This document shows, piece by piece, positions 1-8,419 of a DNA stretch of 47,376 nucleotides; the first letter of the stretch is position 1, and each line of letters starts with the position of its first letter. The translations under genes and the position numbers were made by a program. The stretch comes from an uncultured Desulfobulbaceae bacterium (GTDB lineage: Bacteria > Desulfobacterota > Desulfobulbia > Desulfobulbales > Desulfocapsaceae). The notes under the pieces were generated by a model. The model searched no databases and was not told the DNA's origin. It was given only the letters and a program-made list of their open reading frames with translations. The stretch is from contig CAISPV010000055.1 of assembly GCA_903887485.1 (NCBI GenBank), forward strand, positions 1 through 47,376, given 5' to 3'.

Positions 1-95
1 GCAGGCAAGCATGTGGTCTGCCGTTTTGTTTTTTTTATTGAGTTGTTTGCGTTCGTTGCGCTGGTTTCATCTATAAGCGGGAGTCGAAAAAGATA

Positions 96-1337
96 ATGGC
101 CTTAATCGTTCAAAAATTTGGCGGGACCTCAGTGGGGAGTCCTGCGAAGATAAAAGCAGTTGCGGAGCGGGTGCTCAGAAATAAAAGCCAGGGCAATCAG
201 ATGGTGGTGGTCTTGTCGGCCATGTCGGGTGAGACCAATCGTCTGGTCGATCTGGCCTCGCAGATGCAGGAACTGCCCGATACCCGGGAGATGGACATGC
301 TGCTGTCCACCGGTGAGCAGGTGACTGTTTCCTTGTTTGCCATGGCCGTGAAACAGGCTGGGGGGGATGCCGTATCTTTCCTCGGTGATCAGGTGAAGAT
401 TAACACCGATTCGGTGCACACTAAGGCCCGGATCGAGTCCATTGATTCGGAAAAGATCATGGCCGAGCTGAATCAGGGTAGGGTGGTTGTCATTGCCGGT
501 TTTCAAGGGGTCAATGAAAAGGGCGATATCACTACGCTGGGACGCGGCGGGTCCGACACCACGGCCGTGGCCCTGGCGGCTGCGCTCAAGGCGGATTCCT
601 GTGAGATCTTTACCGATGTTGAGGGTGTTTATACCACTGATCCGAATATCTGCTCCAAGGCCAGAAAGATTGACCGGATCTCCTACGATGAAATGCTGGA
701 GCTTGCCAGTCTGGGGGCCAAGGTCCTTGATATCCGGTCTGTGACTTTAGCAAAACGTTATAAAGTTCCAATCCATGTTCGCTCCACGTTCACTGAAACG
801 GAAGGCACCTGGGTTATTGAGGAGGATGTGCAAATGGAAGGATTGATCGTCTCTGGTGTTACCTATAATAAAAACGAAGCCAGGATCACGGTCTCAGGCG
901 TGCCGAATCAGCCGGGTATTGCGGCCAAGATCTTCACCCCGATCTCTGATGCGAATATCATTGTTGATATGATCATCCAGAATCAGGATGCGGGAAAAGG
1001 CAAGGCGGACATGACCTTTACGGTTGTGCGCACCGATTATGAACGCACTCTCAATCTGCTGCAGGACGTTGTTGCCAAGATCGGGGCCGAAAAAGTGCAG
1101 GGGGATACCAATATTGCCAAGGTCTCCGTCGTTGGCGTCGGCATGCGCAATCATTCCGGCATTGCCTCCACCATGTTCAGCGTCCTGGCCAAGGAAGGGA
1201 TCAATATCTCAATGATCTCCACCTCCGAGATCAAGGTCTCCTGCGTCATTGAAGAGAAATACACCGAACTTGCGGTCAGGGCTCTGCACGATGCCTTTGA
1301 GCTTGACAAGACCAATCTTCCTAGTGAGGAAAAATAG
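96..1337 (+). CDS. lysC: Aspartate kinase
   Basis: Phosphorylates L-aspartate to aspartyl-4-phosphate, the first step towards lysine, threonine, methionine and diaminopimelate; cytosolic. The 413-residue protein begins with the amino-acid kinase signature KFGGTS (residues 7-12). The kinase domain fills roughly residues 1-245, and two ACT regulatory domains follow (about 265-405), so feedback inhibition by lysine and/or threonine is expected. Length matches the monofunctional ACT-type family (about 400-420). The ATG at 96 overlaps a TAA in another frame. An internal in-frame ATG at 834 has its own strong ribosome binding site (separate entry), suggesting an alpha/beta subunit arrangement. The next gene, cimA, supplies another branched pathway, but a 74-86 base gap separates them. 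Very sure of function. Confidence 0.97.
   Translation: MALIVQKFGGTSVGSPAKIKAVAERVLRNKSQGNQMVVVLSAMSGETNRLVDLASQMQELPDTREMDMLLSTGEQVTVSLFAMAVKQAGGDAVSFLGDQVKINTDSVHTKARIESIDSEKIMAELNQGRVVVIAGFQGVNEKGDITTLGRGGSDTTAVALAAALKADSCEIFTDVEGVYTTDPNICSKARKIDRISYDEMLELASLGAKVLDIRSVTLAKRYKVPIHVRSTFTETEGTWVIEEDVQMEGLIVSGVTYNKNEARITVSGVPNQPGIAAKIFTPISDANIIVDMIIQNQDAGKGKADMTFTVVRTDYERTLNLLQDVVAKIGAEKVQGDTNIAKVSVVGVGMRNHSGIASTMFSVLAKEGINISMISTSEIKVSCVIEEKYTELAVRALHDAFELDKTNLPSEEK
819..836 (+). promoter_or_regulatory. Internal ribosome binding site and start codon for a lysC beta subunit
   Basis: Inside lysC the sequence GAGGAGG (819-825) lies 8 bases before an in-frame ATG at 834 (residue Met247). Starting there would give a 167-residue protein with only the ACT regulatory domains. 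Bacillus and Corynebacterium aspartokinases make a beta subunit of this size from an in-frame internal start at about the same residue, forming alpha2beta2 enzymes. The motif and spacing are seen directly; its use is inference. Confidence 0.6.
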
Positions 1338-1423
1338 TCTTCTGTATGGATAGGCTCGCTGTAATAAGGTGTTAGCTGGTATCGTTAATTTGTAACATTA
1401 ACCTCTCTCCCGTGAATTATGCT

Positions 1424-3022
1424 ATGTCCAGACAAGTAGAGATTTATGATACCACGTTGCGTGATGGGACTCAGGCCGAGAATTTCAACCTGTCAGTCAA
1501 TGACAAGGTGCGGATCAGCCACCAGCTTGATGAAATGGGTGTTGATTTCATCGAGGGTGGCTGGCCGGGTTCCAACCCCCAGGCGGTTGAGTTCTTCAAA
1601 ACCATGCATGGGCATATCCTGAAGCACGCCCGGTTGTCGGCATTTGGCTCCACCCGGATGTTTGCCAATCCGGCTGACAAGGACGCCAACCTGCAGGCCC
1701 TGATCGAAGCCAGGACGCCCGTTATCACCATCTTCGGCAAATCCTGGGATATCCATGTATTTGATGCCCTGCGGATCAAACTTGAAGACAACCTGCTGAT
1801 CATCGAGGAGTCGCTGCGCTATCTGCGCCCCCATGTGGGAAAACTTTTTTATGATGCCGAGCATTTTTTTGATGGGTTCAAAAAAAACTCCGAATATGCC
1901 CTGACCACCCTTGGCAAGGCCATTGATGGCGGCGCCGATTGCCTGATCCTCTGTGACACCAATGGCGGCATGCTGCCGCAGGAGGTTCAGCCCATCATCG
2001 AGCGGGTCCAGCTTTTTGTCTGGGAGCGGGGGGCCAAGGTGGAACTGGGGATCCATGCCCATAATGATTCGGAAACAGCGGTTGCCAATTCCTTGCTGGC
2101 CTTGAGCCTTGGGGTCCGTCAGGTGCAGGGTACCATGAACGGCTATGGTGAGCGGTGCGGCAATGCTAACCTGACCTCCATTATCCCCGCCCTGGCCCTG
2201 AAGATGGACTACGATTGCGAGGCCGTGCGCAGGGTCGGCAGGCTCACCGAGACCTCCAGGCTGGTGGATGAGCTGGCCAACTTGCCATCGAACAAATATC
2301 AACCCTATGTGGGCCGTTCCGCCTTTGCCCACAAGGGCGGCATCCATGTCTCGGCGGTCAAGCGCAATCCGCTGACCTATGAGCATATCGAGCCGGAAAA
2401 GGTGGGCAATATCCGCCGCATCCTGATTTCTGATCAGTCCGGCAAGAGTAATGTCCTGCACAAGGCCAAGAAATTTGGGATCAATCTTGAGGATGACAGC
2501 CCGATTGTCGCTGCCATCGTCAAGGAATTGAAAGAGCTTGAGAATGAAGGCTTCCAATATGAAGGGGCTGAGGCCTCATTTGAGCTCCTTATGCGCCGTG
2601 CACTCGGCACCCAGAGAAATTATTTTCAACTCAGGGGATTCCGGGCCATCAACAGCAAGCGTTCCATGGATCTGCCGCCTGAGACCGAGGCCACGATCCG
2701 CCTTGAGGTTGGAGGCGAAGAGGTGCATACCGCCGCCATGGGCAATGGTCCTGTCAACGCCCTGGATAACGCCTTGCGCAAGGCCCTGATCCATTTTTAT
2801 CCCAATCTGCAGGAGGTTGATCTCGTGGATTACAAGGTGCGGGTACTTTCCGGCGAACATGGCACCGGGGCCAAGGTGCGCGTCCTTATTGAATCCCGTG
2901 ACCAGCATGAACAGTGGGGGACGGTGGGCGTTTCTCTGAATATCATTGAGGCCTCCTGGCAGGCGCTGGTGGATTCCATGAACTATAAATTGATGCGTGA
3001 TGAGCAGAGACAGGCAAAATAG
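1424..3022 (+). CDS. cimA: (R)-citramalate synthase
   Basis: Condenses pyruvate and acetyl-CoA to (R)-citramalate, the threonine-independent entry to isoleucine. The protein (532 residues from the ATG at 1424) has the DRE-TIM metallolyase signature DTTLRDGTQ near residue 9, a metal-binding HAHND around residues 209-213, and a C-terminal regulatory (LeuA dimerisation-type) domain containing GTGAKVRVL. Length and the start of the catalytic domain fit the CimA/long isopropylmalate-synthase-like family (about 520-540) rather than homocitrate synthase. A GTG at 1412 would add four residues; neither start has an obvious Shine-Dalgarno, and I chose the ATG because homologues begin just before the catalytic motif. 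Its 3' end overlaps the next gene by about 23 bases. Confidence 0.93.
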   Translation: MSRQVEIYDTTLRDGTQAENFNLSVNDKVRISHQLDEMGVDFIEGGWPGSNPQAVEFFKTMHGHILKHARLSAFGSTRMFANPADKDANLQALIEARTPVITIFGKSWDIHVFDALRIKLEDNLLIIEESLRYLRPHVGKLFYDAEHFFDGFKKNSEYALTTLGKAIDGGADCLILCDTNGGMLPQEVQPIIERVQLFVWERGAKVELGIHAHNDSETAVANSLLALSLGVRQVQGTMNGYGERCGNANLTSIIPALALKMDYDCEAVRRVGRLTETSRLVDELANLPSNKYQPYVGRSAFAHKGGIHVSAVKRNPLTYEHIEPEKVGNIRRILISDQSGKSNVLHKAKKFGINLEDDSPIVAAIVKELKELENEGFQYEGAEASFELLMRRALGTQRNYFQLRGFRAINSKRSMDLPPETEATIRLEVGGEEVHTAAMGNGPVNALDNALRKALIHFYPNLQEVDLVDYKVRVLSGEHGTGAKVRVLIESRDQHEQWGTVGVSLNIIEASWQALVDSMNYKLMRDEQRQAK

Positions 3023-3485
3023 CAGGCCCGGACCACAACAGGCGCCACATATTGAATACGATGCCCGGGTAGAGATTCTTCTCTTCCTGGGCATCGTCTT
3101 TTGGTGCTGGATGCTGGTTTTGTTTTTTCAGGGAAGGTTTGCGAAGAGTCCCGAGCATATTTTGACCTTGTATTGGGATGGAAAAGCGCTGCAAACAAAG
3201 GAGACCCAGATGATTGCCTCGGCAGGAGGGCAGGGTGAAATTGCTAAGACCGCACCTGCGGCCGTGACCCCCTTCCTTTTTTTGCCAATTCCCATTAATT
3301 TCGCAGATTCGGAACTCCTGGCAACCATATCAGGAATAGGCCCCGAATTGTCCGCCCAGATCGTCAAGACCCGTAACAGCAAAGGTTTTTTTACTCAACC
3401 GGAAGACCTGATTGCCGTTCCTGGTATTGGCCGTGCCCGGATGAACCAGTTTGCTCCCCAATTTTCCTTTGCAGTAAGCCAATGA
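3000..3485 (+). CDS. Membrane-anchored ComEA-like helix-hairpin-helix protein
   Basis: About 161 residues. One hydrophobic segment near residues 27-48 (VEILLFLGIVFWCWMLVLFF) suggests an N-in membrane anchor. A linker follows, then a C-terminal double helix-hairpin-helix region with the motifs ISGIGPELSAQIV and VPGIGRARMNQF, as in ComEA-type DNA-binding domains. HhH pairs bind the DNA backbone without sequence specificity, so a membrane-tethered DNA-binding role (uptake or nucleoid tethering) is possible but unproven. The gene starts inside the end of cimA (GTG 2997 or ATG 3000), and its stop overlaps the miaA start (ATGA), so translation is probably coupled. No other competence genes are in the window. 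Confidence 0.75.
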   Translation: MSRDRQNSRPGPQQAPHIEYDARVEILLFLGIVFWCWMLVLFFQGRFAKSPEHILTLYWDGKALQTKETQMIASAGGQGEIAKTAPAAVTPFLFLPIPINFADSELLATISGIGPELSAQIVKTRNSKGFFTQPEDLIAVPGIGRARMNQFAPQFSFAVSQ

Positions 3486-4429
3486 GCCAGTCACAAACAA
3501 TAGATGCCCCGGTGTTGGTGCTGGTCGGGCCAACGGCGATTGGCAAGACTGAATTGTCGCTGCAGCTTGCCGAGCAATTTCATTGTGAGATCGTCAGTGT
3601 TGATTCCATGCAGGTCTATCGATTCATGGATATCGGCACCGCCAAGGTCAGTGTTGAGGAACGAGCGCGGATTCCGCATCACCTCATTGATGTGGTCGAT
3701 CCGAACGAGGAATATGACGCGGCCTGTTTTGTCCGTGACGCCATGCGCGCCATTGAAGATATTCATGGCCGGGGCAGGGTGCCGCTGCTTACCGGTGGAA
3801 CCGGCTTGTATCTGCGGGCGCTCATTGATGGACTTTCTGCAGGGATTGGACAGTTTCCCGAGATACGAGAGCAGCTTCAGCAACGGTTAACCTCTGCAGG
3901 ATCTGATAAATTGCATGATGAATTATGCGGATGTGACCGTGTTTCTGCAGAAAGAATCAATAAAAATGACACACACCGTTTGCTGCGGGCACTGGAGATC
4001 TTCCAGGCAACCGGCAGGCCATGGTCTGAACATATTGCCTTGCACCAGCAACAAAAAACAACCAGATTTTCCAATATGCTGCAGATTGGCCTAACCTGTA
4101 GCCGGGAACTTTTGTACCGACGGATTGATATGCGAACCAGTTTGATGCTGGGCAGCGGTCTTGAGCAGGAGGTGAGGGGGTTGATTGCCAGAGGATACAG
4201 TCCAGAATTAAAATCGATGCAGGCAATCGGTTATCGTCACATGAGTAATTACCTGAATAAAGAATGGGATCTTCCTGAAACTGAGCGATTACTCGCCAGG
4301 GACACCAGGCGATACGCCAAGCGTCAATACACCTGGTTCGCTGCAAATCCTGCCCTGGTATGGCTTGAGGTACAGGATCATAAAAGAATCAGAGAGAGAA
4401 TCGTCGGCTGGATGGGGCGGTCATTGTAA
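3482..4429 (+). CDS. miaA: tRNA dimethylallyltransferase
   Basis: Transfers a dimethylallyl group to N6 of adenosine 37 in tRNAs reading UNN codons. The 315-residue protein has the P-loop GPTAIGKT (residues 16-23), the DSMQVYR motif after it, and the C-terminal DTRRYAKRQYTWF motif of the family; length is typical. The ATG overlaps the stop of the upstream HhH gene by 4 bases. The next enzyme on the same nucleotide, MiaB, is encoded about 4 kb downstream, so the window carries both steps of ms2i6A37 synthesis. Confidence 0.97.
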   Translation: MSQSQTIDAPVLVLVGPTAIGKTELSLQLAEQFHCEIVSVDSMQVYRFMDIGTAKVSVEERARIPHHLIDVVDPNEEYDAACFVRDAMRAIEDIHGRGRVPLLTGGTGLYLRALIDGLSAGIGQFPEIREQLQQRLTSAGSDKLHDELCGCDRVSAERINKNDTHRLLRALEIFQATGRPWSEHIALHQQQKTTRFSNMLQIGLTCSRELLYRRIDMRTSLMLGSGLEQEVRGLIARGYSPELKSMQAIGYRHMSNYLNKEWDLPETERLLARDTRRYAKRQYTWFAANPALVWLEVQDHKRIRERIVGWMGRSL

Positions 4430-4473
4430 GTTGTAAATAAATTGTAATTTCATAAAGATGGAATAAATAGTTA

Positions 4474-6297
4474 ATGTTAAGTCGAGACAGAAAAACACAG
4501 GTAGAATGGAGGTTAACACCACCAGTTACTCCCAGCCTGGAATTGCAACAACTGGCAAAAAAGAGAAATCTTCATCCTGTTATCGTCAAGCTCCTGGCGC
4601 AGCGAGGTTTACAGGATCTGGCCAGCATAGAAAATTTTCTGGAACCACGGCTTGCGGACCTTCCTCATCCCCTGGAAATGGGTGGCATGAAAGAGGCGGC
4701 CGCCCTTGCTGGACAGGCAGTGATTGCAGGTGTGCCTATTGTGATATGGGGTGATTATGACGTGGACGGCACCACCGGCACCGCGCTTCTTGTCTCATTT
4801 TTTCAAGAACTTGGCGTTGAGGCGACATACATAATTCCCAACCGGATAACGCATGGCTATGGTCTGCATGTTGACCTCCTGTACGCCTTAGCGCCGCCCA
4901 GCAAATCAGAAGCACAGAAAATGCTGCTGATAACCGTTGATTGCGGCATATCGGCAAACGCAGAAATCGTTGTCGCCCAAAAGCTGGGCTTTCAGGTCAT
5001 TGTGACCGATCATCATGAACCTCCGGCCGGGGGTTCATCTGCCGATGCTGTACTGAACCCGAAACAATCAACCTGTACCTTTCCCACTAAAGAGTTGGCT
5101 GGCGTTGGCGTTGCCTTTTATCTTGCCTGCGGAATCCGTCAATACATGCGGGAAGAGGGGTTTTTCAATGAAAAAAGGCGTGAGCCGGATGTCCGGAATT
5201 TGCTGGACCTGGTGGCCCTGGGAACGATCGCTGATATGGTTCCTCTGGAAAAGATAAACAGAATCCTGGTAAAAGAGGGAATGCGAAGGATCGAACAGCA
5301 AAAAAGACCTGGAATCAGCGCGATGATGGCCGTAGGTGGATTGCTGAATAGTCAAAAGGGCTTGATCGGTGCGGTCAGCTCGGAAGATATTGGATTTGTT
5401 CTCGCGCCTATGATCAATGCCGCCGGAAGGCTTGCAGAGGCAAGGCTGGCTGTTCAGTTGCTGATGAGCAAAAACCTTGAGGAGGCCATGCCGCTTGCTC
5501 GGGAGATCCTGTCCTTAAACAACAGCAGAAAAAAGATTGGCCAGGATGTCTATGTACGTGCCGTTAGTTTATTGGAGGAGAAAAATAAAAAGGGCAACTG
5601 TCTGATATTAAATGGTGATTTTCATCATGGGGTCATTGGGATTGTTGCTTCAAGGCTGGTAGAAGCCTTTCATCTTCCAACGATTCTTTTTAGCCAAGAG
5701 ACGGATCGCCAGGGTAGAAAAGTGTTCAAAGGGTCAGGGCGCTCCGTAGCAGGGGTGAATCTTCATACCGCCTTGGAAGGATGCGCGGAGACGATGATTC
5801 GCTATGGTGGGCATGCCATGGCCGCCGGCATGTCTGTTTTCGAGGAATTTTTCGACCTGTTTCGTACAAGGATAAATGAAGAAATCGGTAAACAGGTGCA
5901 AGAAGGTCATCCTGCAGCAACACTGGCCATAGATGTTGAGGCAGAGATAGGCGAAATCTTTTCCCCTGAAGGCGGAAAGCAATTTGTTAAGCAATTGCAG
6001 TTACTTGAACCGTTTGGGCCAGGAAACAAAAGTCCGGTGTTTTCTGCGAAAAGAGCCCAGTTGGTTGAAGTTAAGCCTATTGGTGTGGACAAAGCGCATT
6101 TGAAGATTTCGTTTCAATGTAATGGTGCTGTCCAAAAAGGTGTCGGTTTTGGACTCGGTTCGTATCTGTCAGATCTTTCTCAAGAGAATAAGCCATTCAT
6201 TGCCTATAGTCCCATGGCAAACAGGTATCGTGATGTTTTGAGTTGGGACGTAAGGGTTATAGGCATTCAATTCCAGCAAGCGCCAGAAGGGCAGTAG
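4474..6297 (+). CDS. recJ: Single-stranded-DNA-specific 5'-3' exonuclease RecJ
   Basis: Degrades single-stranded DNA 5' to 3' in recombination and mismatch/base-excision repair. 607 residues, normal for RecJ. The DHH-phosphoesterase motifs are visible: GDYDVDGTTGTA near residues 92-103 (metal-binding Asp), a second acidic VDCG, and TDHHEPP near residues 178-184 (the DHH motif). DHHA1-type motifs HHGVIGIVASRL and GRSVAGVNLH follow, then a C-terminal OB-fold region (about 470-600). A 44-base AT-rich gap follows miaA, so it may be read from the same transcript. Confidence 0.96.
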   Translation: MLSRDRKTQVEWRLTPPVTPSLELQQLAKKRNLHPVIVKLLAQRGLQDLASIENFLEPRLADLPHPLEMGGMKEAAALAGQAVIAGVPIVIWGDYDVDGTTGTALLVSFFQELGVEATYIIPNRITHGYGLHVDLLYALAPPSKSEAQKMLLITVDCGISANAEIVVAQKLGFQVIVTDHHEPPAGGSSADAVLNPKQSTCTFPTKELAGVGVAFYLACGIRQYMREEGFFNEKRREPDVRNLLDLVALGTIADMVPLEKINRILVKEGMRRIEQQKRPGISAMMAVGGLLNSQKGLIGAVSSEDIGFVLAPMINAAGRLAEARLAVQLLMSKNLEEAMPLAREILSLNNSRKKIGQDVYVRAVSLLEEKNKKGNCLILNGDFHHGVIGIVASRLVEAFHLPTILFSQETDRQGRKVFKGSGRSVAGVNLHTALEGCAETMIRYGGHAMAAGMSVFEEFFDLFRTRINEEIGKQVQEGHPAATLAIDVEAEIGEIFSPEGGKQFVKQLQLLEPFGPGNKSPVFSAKRAQLVEVKPIGVDKAHLKISFQCNGAVQKGVGFGLGSYLSDLSQENKPFIAYSPMANRYRDVLSWDVRVIGIQFQQAPEGQ

Positions 6298-6685
6298 CAA
6301 ATAATCTCGAATCAACCGTAACGATACGCTTCAACATACTAATTTAATGAATAAACGTATAATTAAACATAATATACATTATGCGACATTGTTTAAGTTT
6401 TGCTTTTTGACCCCAGTTTCAAGGTGTTCTGTGATGGCAATAAATTGAAGCTGTCTTTGGGGTTTGAGAACATCTTCTTTAGTTTTTGTATCTAGAGCTG
6501 AGGCAACGGAGCTCTGCAGAAAGTACTTGTTCTTTCTCTTTTGCTGAATCCGTGGTATCAATAGCTGCTGAAAAAACTTTATTCGTCGTATTGCTGTATT
6601 GTTGTTTAATTATGTAAATCGCTTGCGGGATCGAAACATTTCCTGGCAATCGTAATATATGTATCTGTTTATTTAGGAGTATTTC
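6298..6685. other. Intergenic region recJ-purB
   Basis: 388 bases, clearly more AT-rich than the flanking genes. No convincing gene. A 60-codon minus-strand reading frame (6379-6561) has no recognisable domain and no convincing ribosome binding site. The purB Shine-Dalgarno (AGGAG) is at the right end. A promoter for purB is expected here, but I see no -35/-10 pair with good spacing. Confidence 0.5.
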
Positions 6686-8131
6686 ATGAATAGGGATATT
6701 TACCAAGAACCTTTGGTGAGCCGCTACACCAGCCGAGATATGCAGGAGCTCTTTTCGGAAAAAACCAAATTTACTTCTTGGCGACGATGCTGGGTTGCCT
6801 TGGCTGAGGCCCAGTATGAACTGGGTCTGACTGATATCGTTAAGCCGGAGATGCTTGCCCAGATGCGGGCTAATGTCGAGAATATTGATTACGATCTGGC
6901 GGCGGCTAAGGAGAAAGAGATCCGTCATGATGTTATGGCCCATGTCTTTGAATTTGGGACAAAATGTCCACTTGCTGAAGGAATTATTCATCTTGGCGCC
7001 ACCTCGCAATTTGTAGTCTGTAATACCGACCTGATCCTCCAGAAGAAGGCCTTCGCCCTAATAAGGGCTGCCTTGCTTCAGGTCATTCAAAACCTTGCGG
7101 AATTTGCCCTGAAATATAAAGATCTGCCAACCTTGGGATTTACCCATTATCAGCCCGCCCAGCCGACAACGGTTGGTAAGAGAAATACTCTTTATATTCA
7201 GGATCTTGTTATGGATCTTGAGTATATTGATTCGTTTCTGGATCAGGTAAAGGCCCGAGGGGCAAAAGGTACTGTCGGCACCCAGGCAACATTTACTGAG
7301 CTCTTTAAGGGAGATAATCAAAAGGTTCGGGATCTGGATCTGTTAGTTTCCAGGAAGCTTGGCTTTGATGAGGCCTTTGCGGTGACAGGTCAGACCTATC
7401 CTCGAAAACTTGACATGAAACTGGCTGAAACGCTCGCTGGTATAGGGAGTTCTGCTCATAAGTTCGCAGTTGACTTGAGGTTGCTTTCCAACCTCAAGGT
7501 GCAGGAGGAGCCTTTTGCCAAGAATCAAACCGGCTCCTCAGCCATGGCCTACAAGCGAAATCCTATGCGCTCTGAGCGCATGACCGGCCTTGCCCGTAAG
7601 CTCATGGGTCTGCCCGCTGATTTTGCCGCAACCTTTGCTAATCAGTGGTTTGAGCGCACCCTTGATGACTCTGCTATTCGGCGGATGGATATCCCCCAAG
7701 CCTTCCTGCTGACAGATGCAATTCTCAAGCTTTACATTAATATTACGTCGCAAATGGTTGTCTTTCCAAAACAGATAGAGCGGCATCTGCGGATGGAGCT
7801 GCCCTTTATGTCTACTGAAAAGATCCTGATGGAGGCCGTGGAGAAAGGCGAGAGTCGTCAGGAGATGCATGAAGTGATCAAGGAGCACTCCCTGGCCGCC
7901 GGCAAGGTCGTCAAGGAAGAAGGCGGTGACAATGATCTGCTGCAACGCCTGGCCAGTGACCCACGGATCCCCTTTACTCTTGAGGATATTCAGGCCCTGG
8001 TTGGCGATTATACCCAGTTTACCGGCCGGGCCGCTGCCCAGACCAGTGAGTATATTGAAGAGATTGTCGCTCCCCTGCTTGCTGCTCGCAAGGACCAGAT
8101 GGGCATAATCGACTCCTCGCTCTCAGTGTAG
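6686..8131 (+). CDS. purB: Adenylosuccinate lyase
   Basis: Catalyses two fumarate-releasing steps of purine synthesis (SAICAR to AICAR, and adenylosuccinate to AMP). 481 residues, matching the longer, eukaryote-like PurB type rather than the roughly 430-residue Bacillus type. The fumarase/aspartase superfamily signature reads SSAMAYKRNPMRSE near residue 285, containing the catalytic loop serine. The substrate-binding motif GFTHYQPAQPTTVGKR is near residue 152. The ATG is preceded by TTTAGGAG with good spacing. A small DUF4911-like gene starts 5 bases after the stop. Confidence 0.97.
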   Translation: MNRDIYQEPLVSRYTSRDMQELFSEKTKFTSWRRCWVALAEAQYELGLTDIVKPEMLAQMRANVENIDYDLAAAKEKEIRHDVMAHVFEFGTKCPLAEGIIHLGATSQFVVCNTDLILQKKAFALIRAALLQVIQNLAEFALKYKDLPTLGFTHYQPAQPTTVGKRNTLYIQDLVMDLEYIDSFLDQVKARGAKGTVGTQATFTELFKGDNQKVRDLDLLVSRKLGFDEAFAVTGQTYPRKLDMKLAETLAGIGSSAHKFAVDLRLLSNLKVQEEPFAKNQTGSSAMAYKRNPMRSERMTGLARKLMGLPADFAATFANQWFERTLDDSAIRRMDIPQAFLLTDAILKLYINITSQMVVFPKQIERHLRMELPFMSTEKILMEAVEKGESRQEMHEVIKEHSLAAGKVVKEEGGDNDLLQRLASDPRIPFTLEDIQALVGDYTQFTGRAAAQTSEYIEEIVAPLLAARKDQMGIIDSSLSV

Positions 8132-8136
8132 CAATC

Positions 8137-8367
8137 ATGCTTATTGTGGATGTGCCTACATTCAAAGAGCTCTATCTCGGTATTGTCCCTGGCAGATTTC
8201 ATTTTCTCAAGTCTATTCTGGAGGGCTATGATGGCCTGGCAATCCTTTCCAGTGTTGATGGAAAAATAGGAACGGTGCGTCTTCGTTATCCGGCTGAATC
8301 AGAACCCCTGCTCTTTGAGCTTTTGTCGGCGTTGGCCCCTGGACTCAGCAAATACGCGTTACATTAA
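8137..8367 (+). CDS. Small DUF4911-like protein
   Basis: 76 residues, no signal peptide or membrane segment. The sequence (LGIVPGRFHFLKSILEGYDGLAI, then VRLRYP) resembles DUF4911, a short domain of unknown function common in Desulfobacterota; this is from memory of the family, not a search. It starts 5 bases after purB and ends 52 bases before miaB, so it sits in the same transcription unit. The two beta-rich halves and the acidic/hydrophobic pattern suggest a compact alpha/beta fold. No function should be assigned. Confidence 0.7.
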   Translation: MLIVDVPTFKELYLGIVPGRFHFLKSILEGYDGLAILSSVDGKIGTVRLRYPAESEPLLFELLSALAPGLSKYALH

Positions 8368-8419
8368 TGTTAAATATAGATATCGTGGCCATCTCATTAT
8401 TGAATGGCAATAAAATACA

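Noticed and set aside
1-96. An open frame from the left edge ending in TAA that overlaps the lysC ATG
   Set aside because: About 31 codons, hydrophobic, with no recognisable domain; could equally be the end of an upstream gene or a T-rich terminator region. Not enough sequence to decide.
6379-6561. 60-codon minus-strand frame in the recJ-purB spacer
   Set aside because: No domain, no convincing ribosome binding site, low-complexity surroundings; I could not match it to any family.
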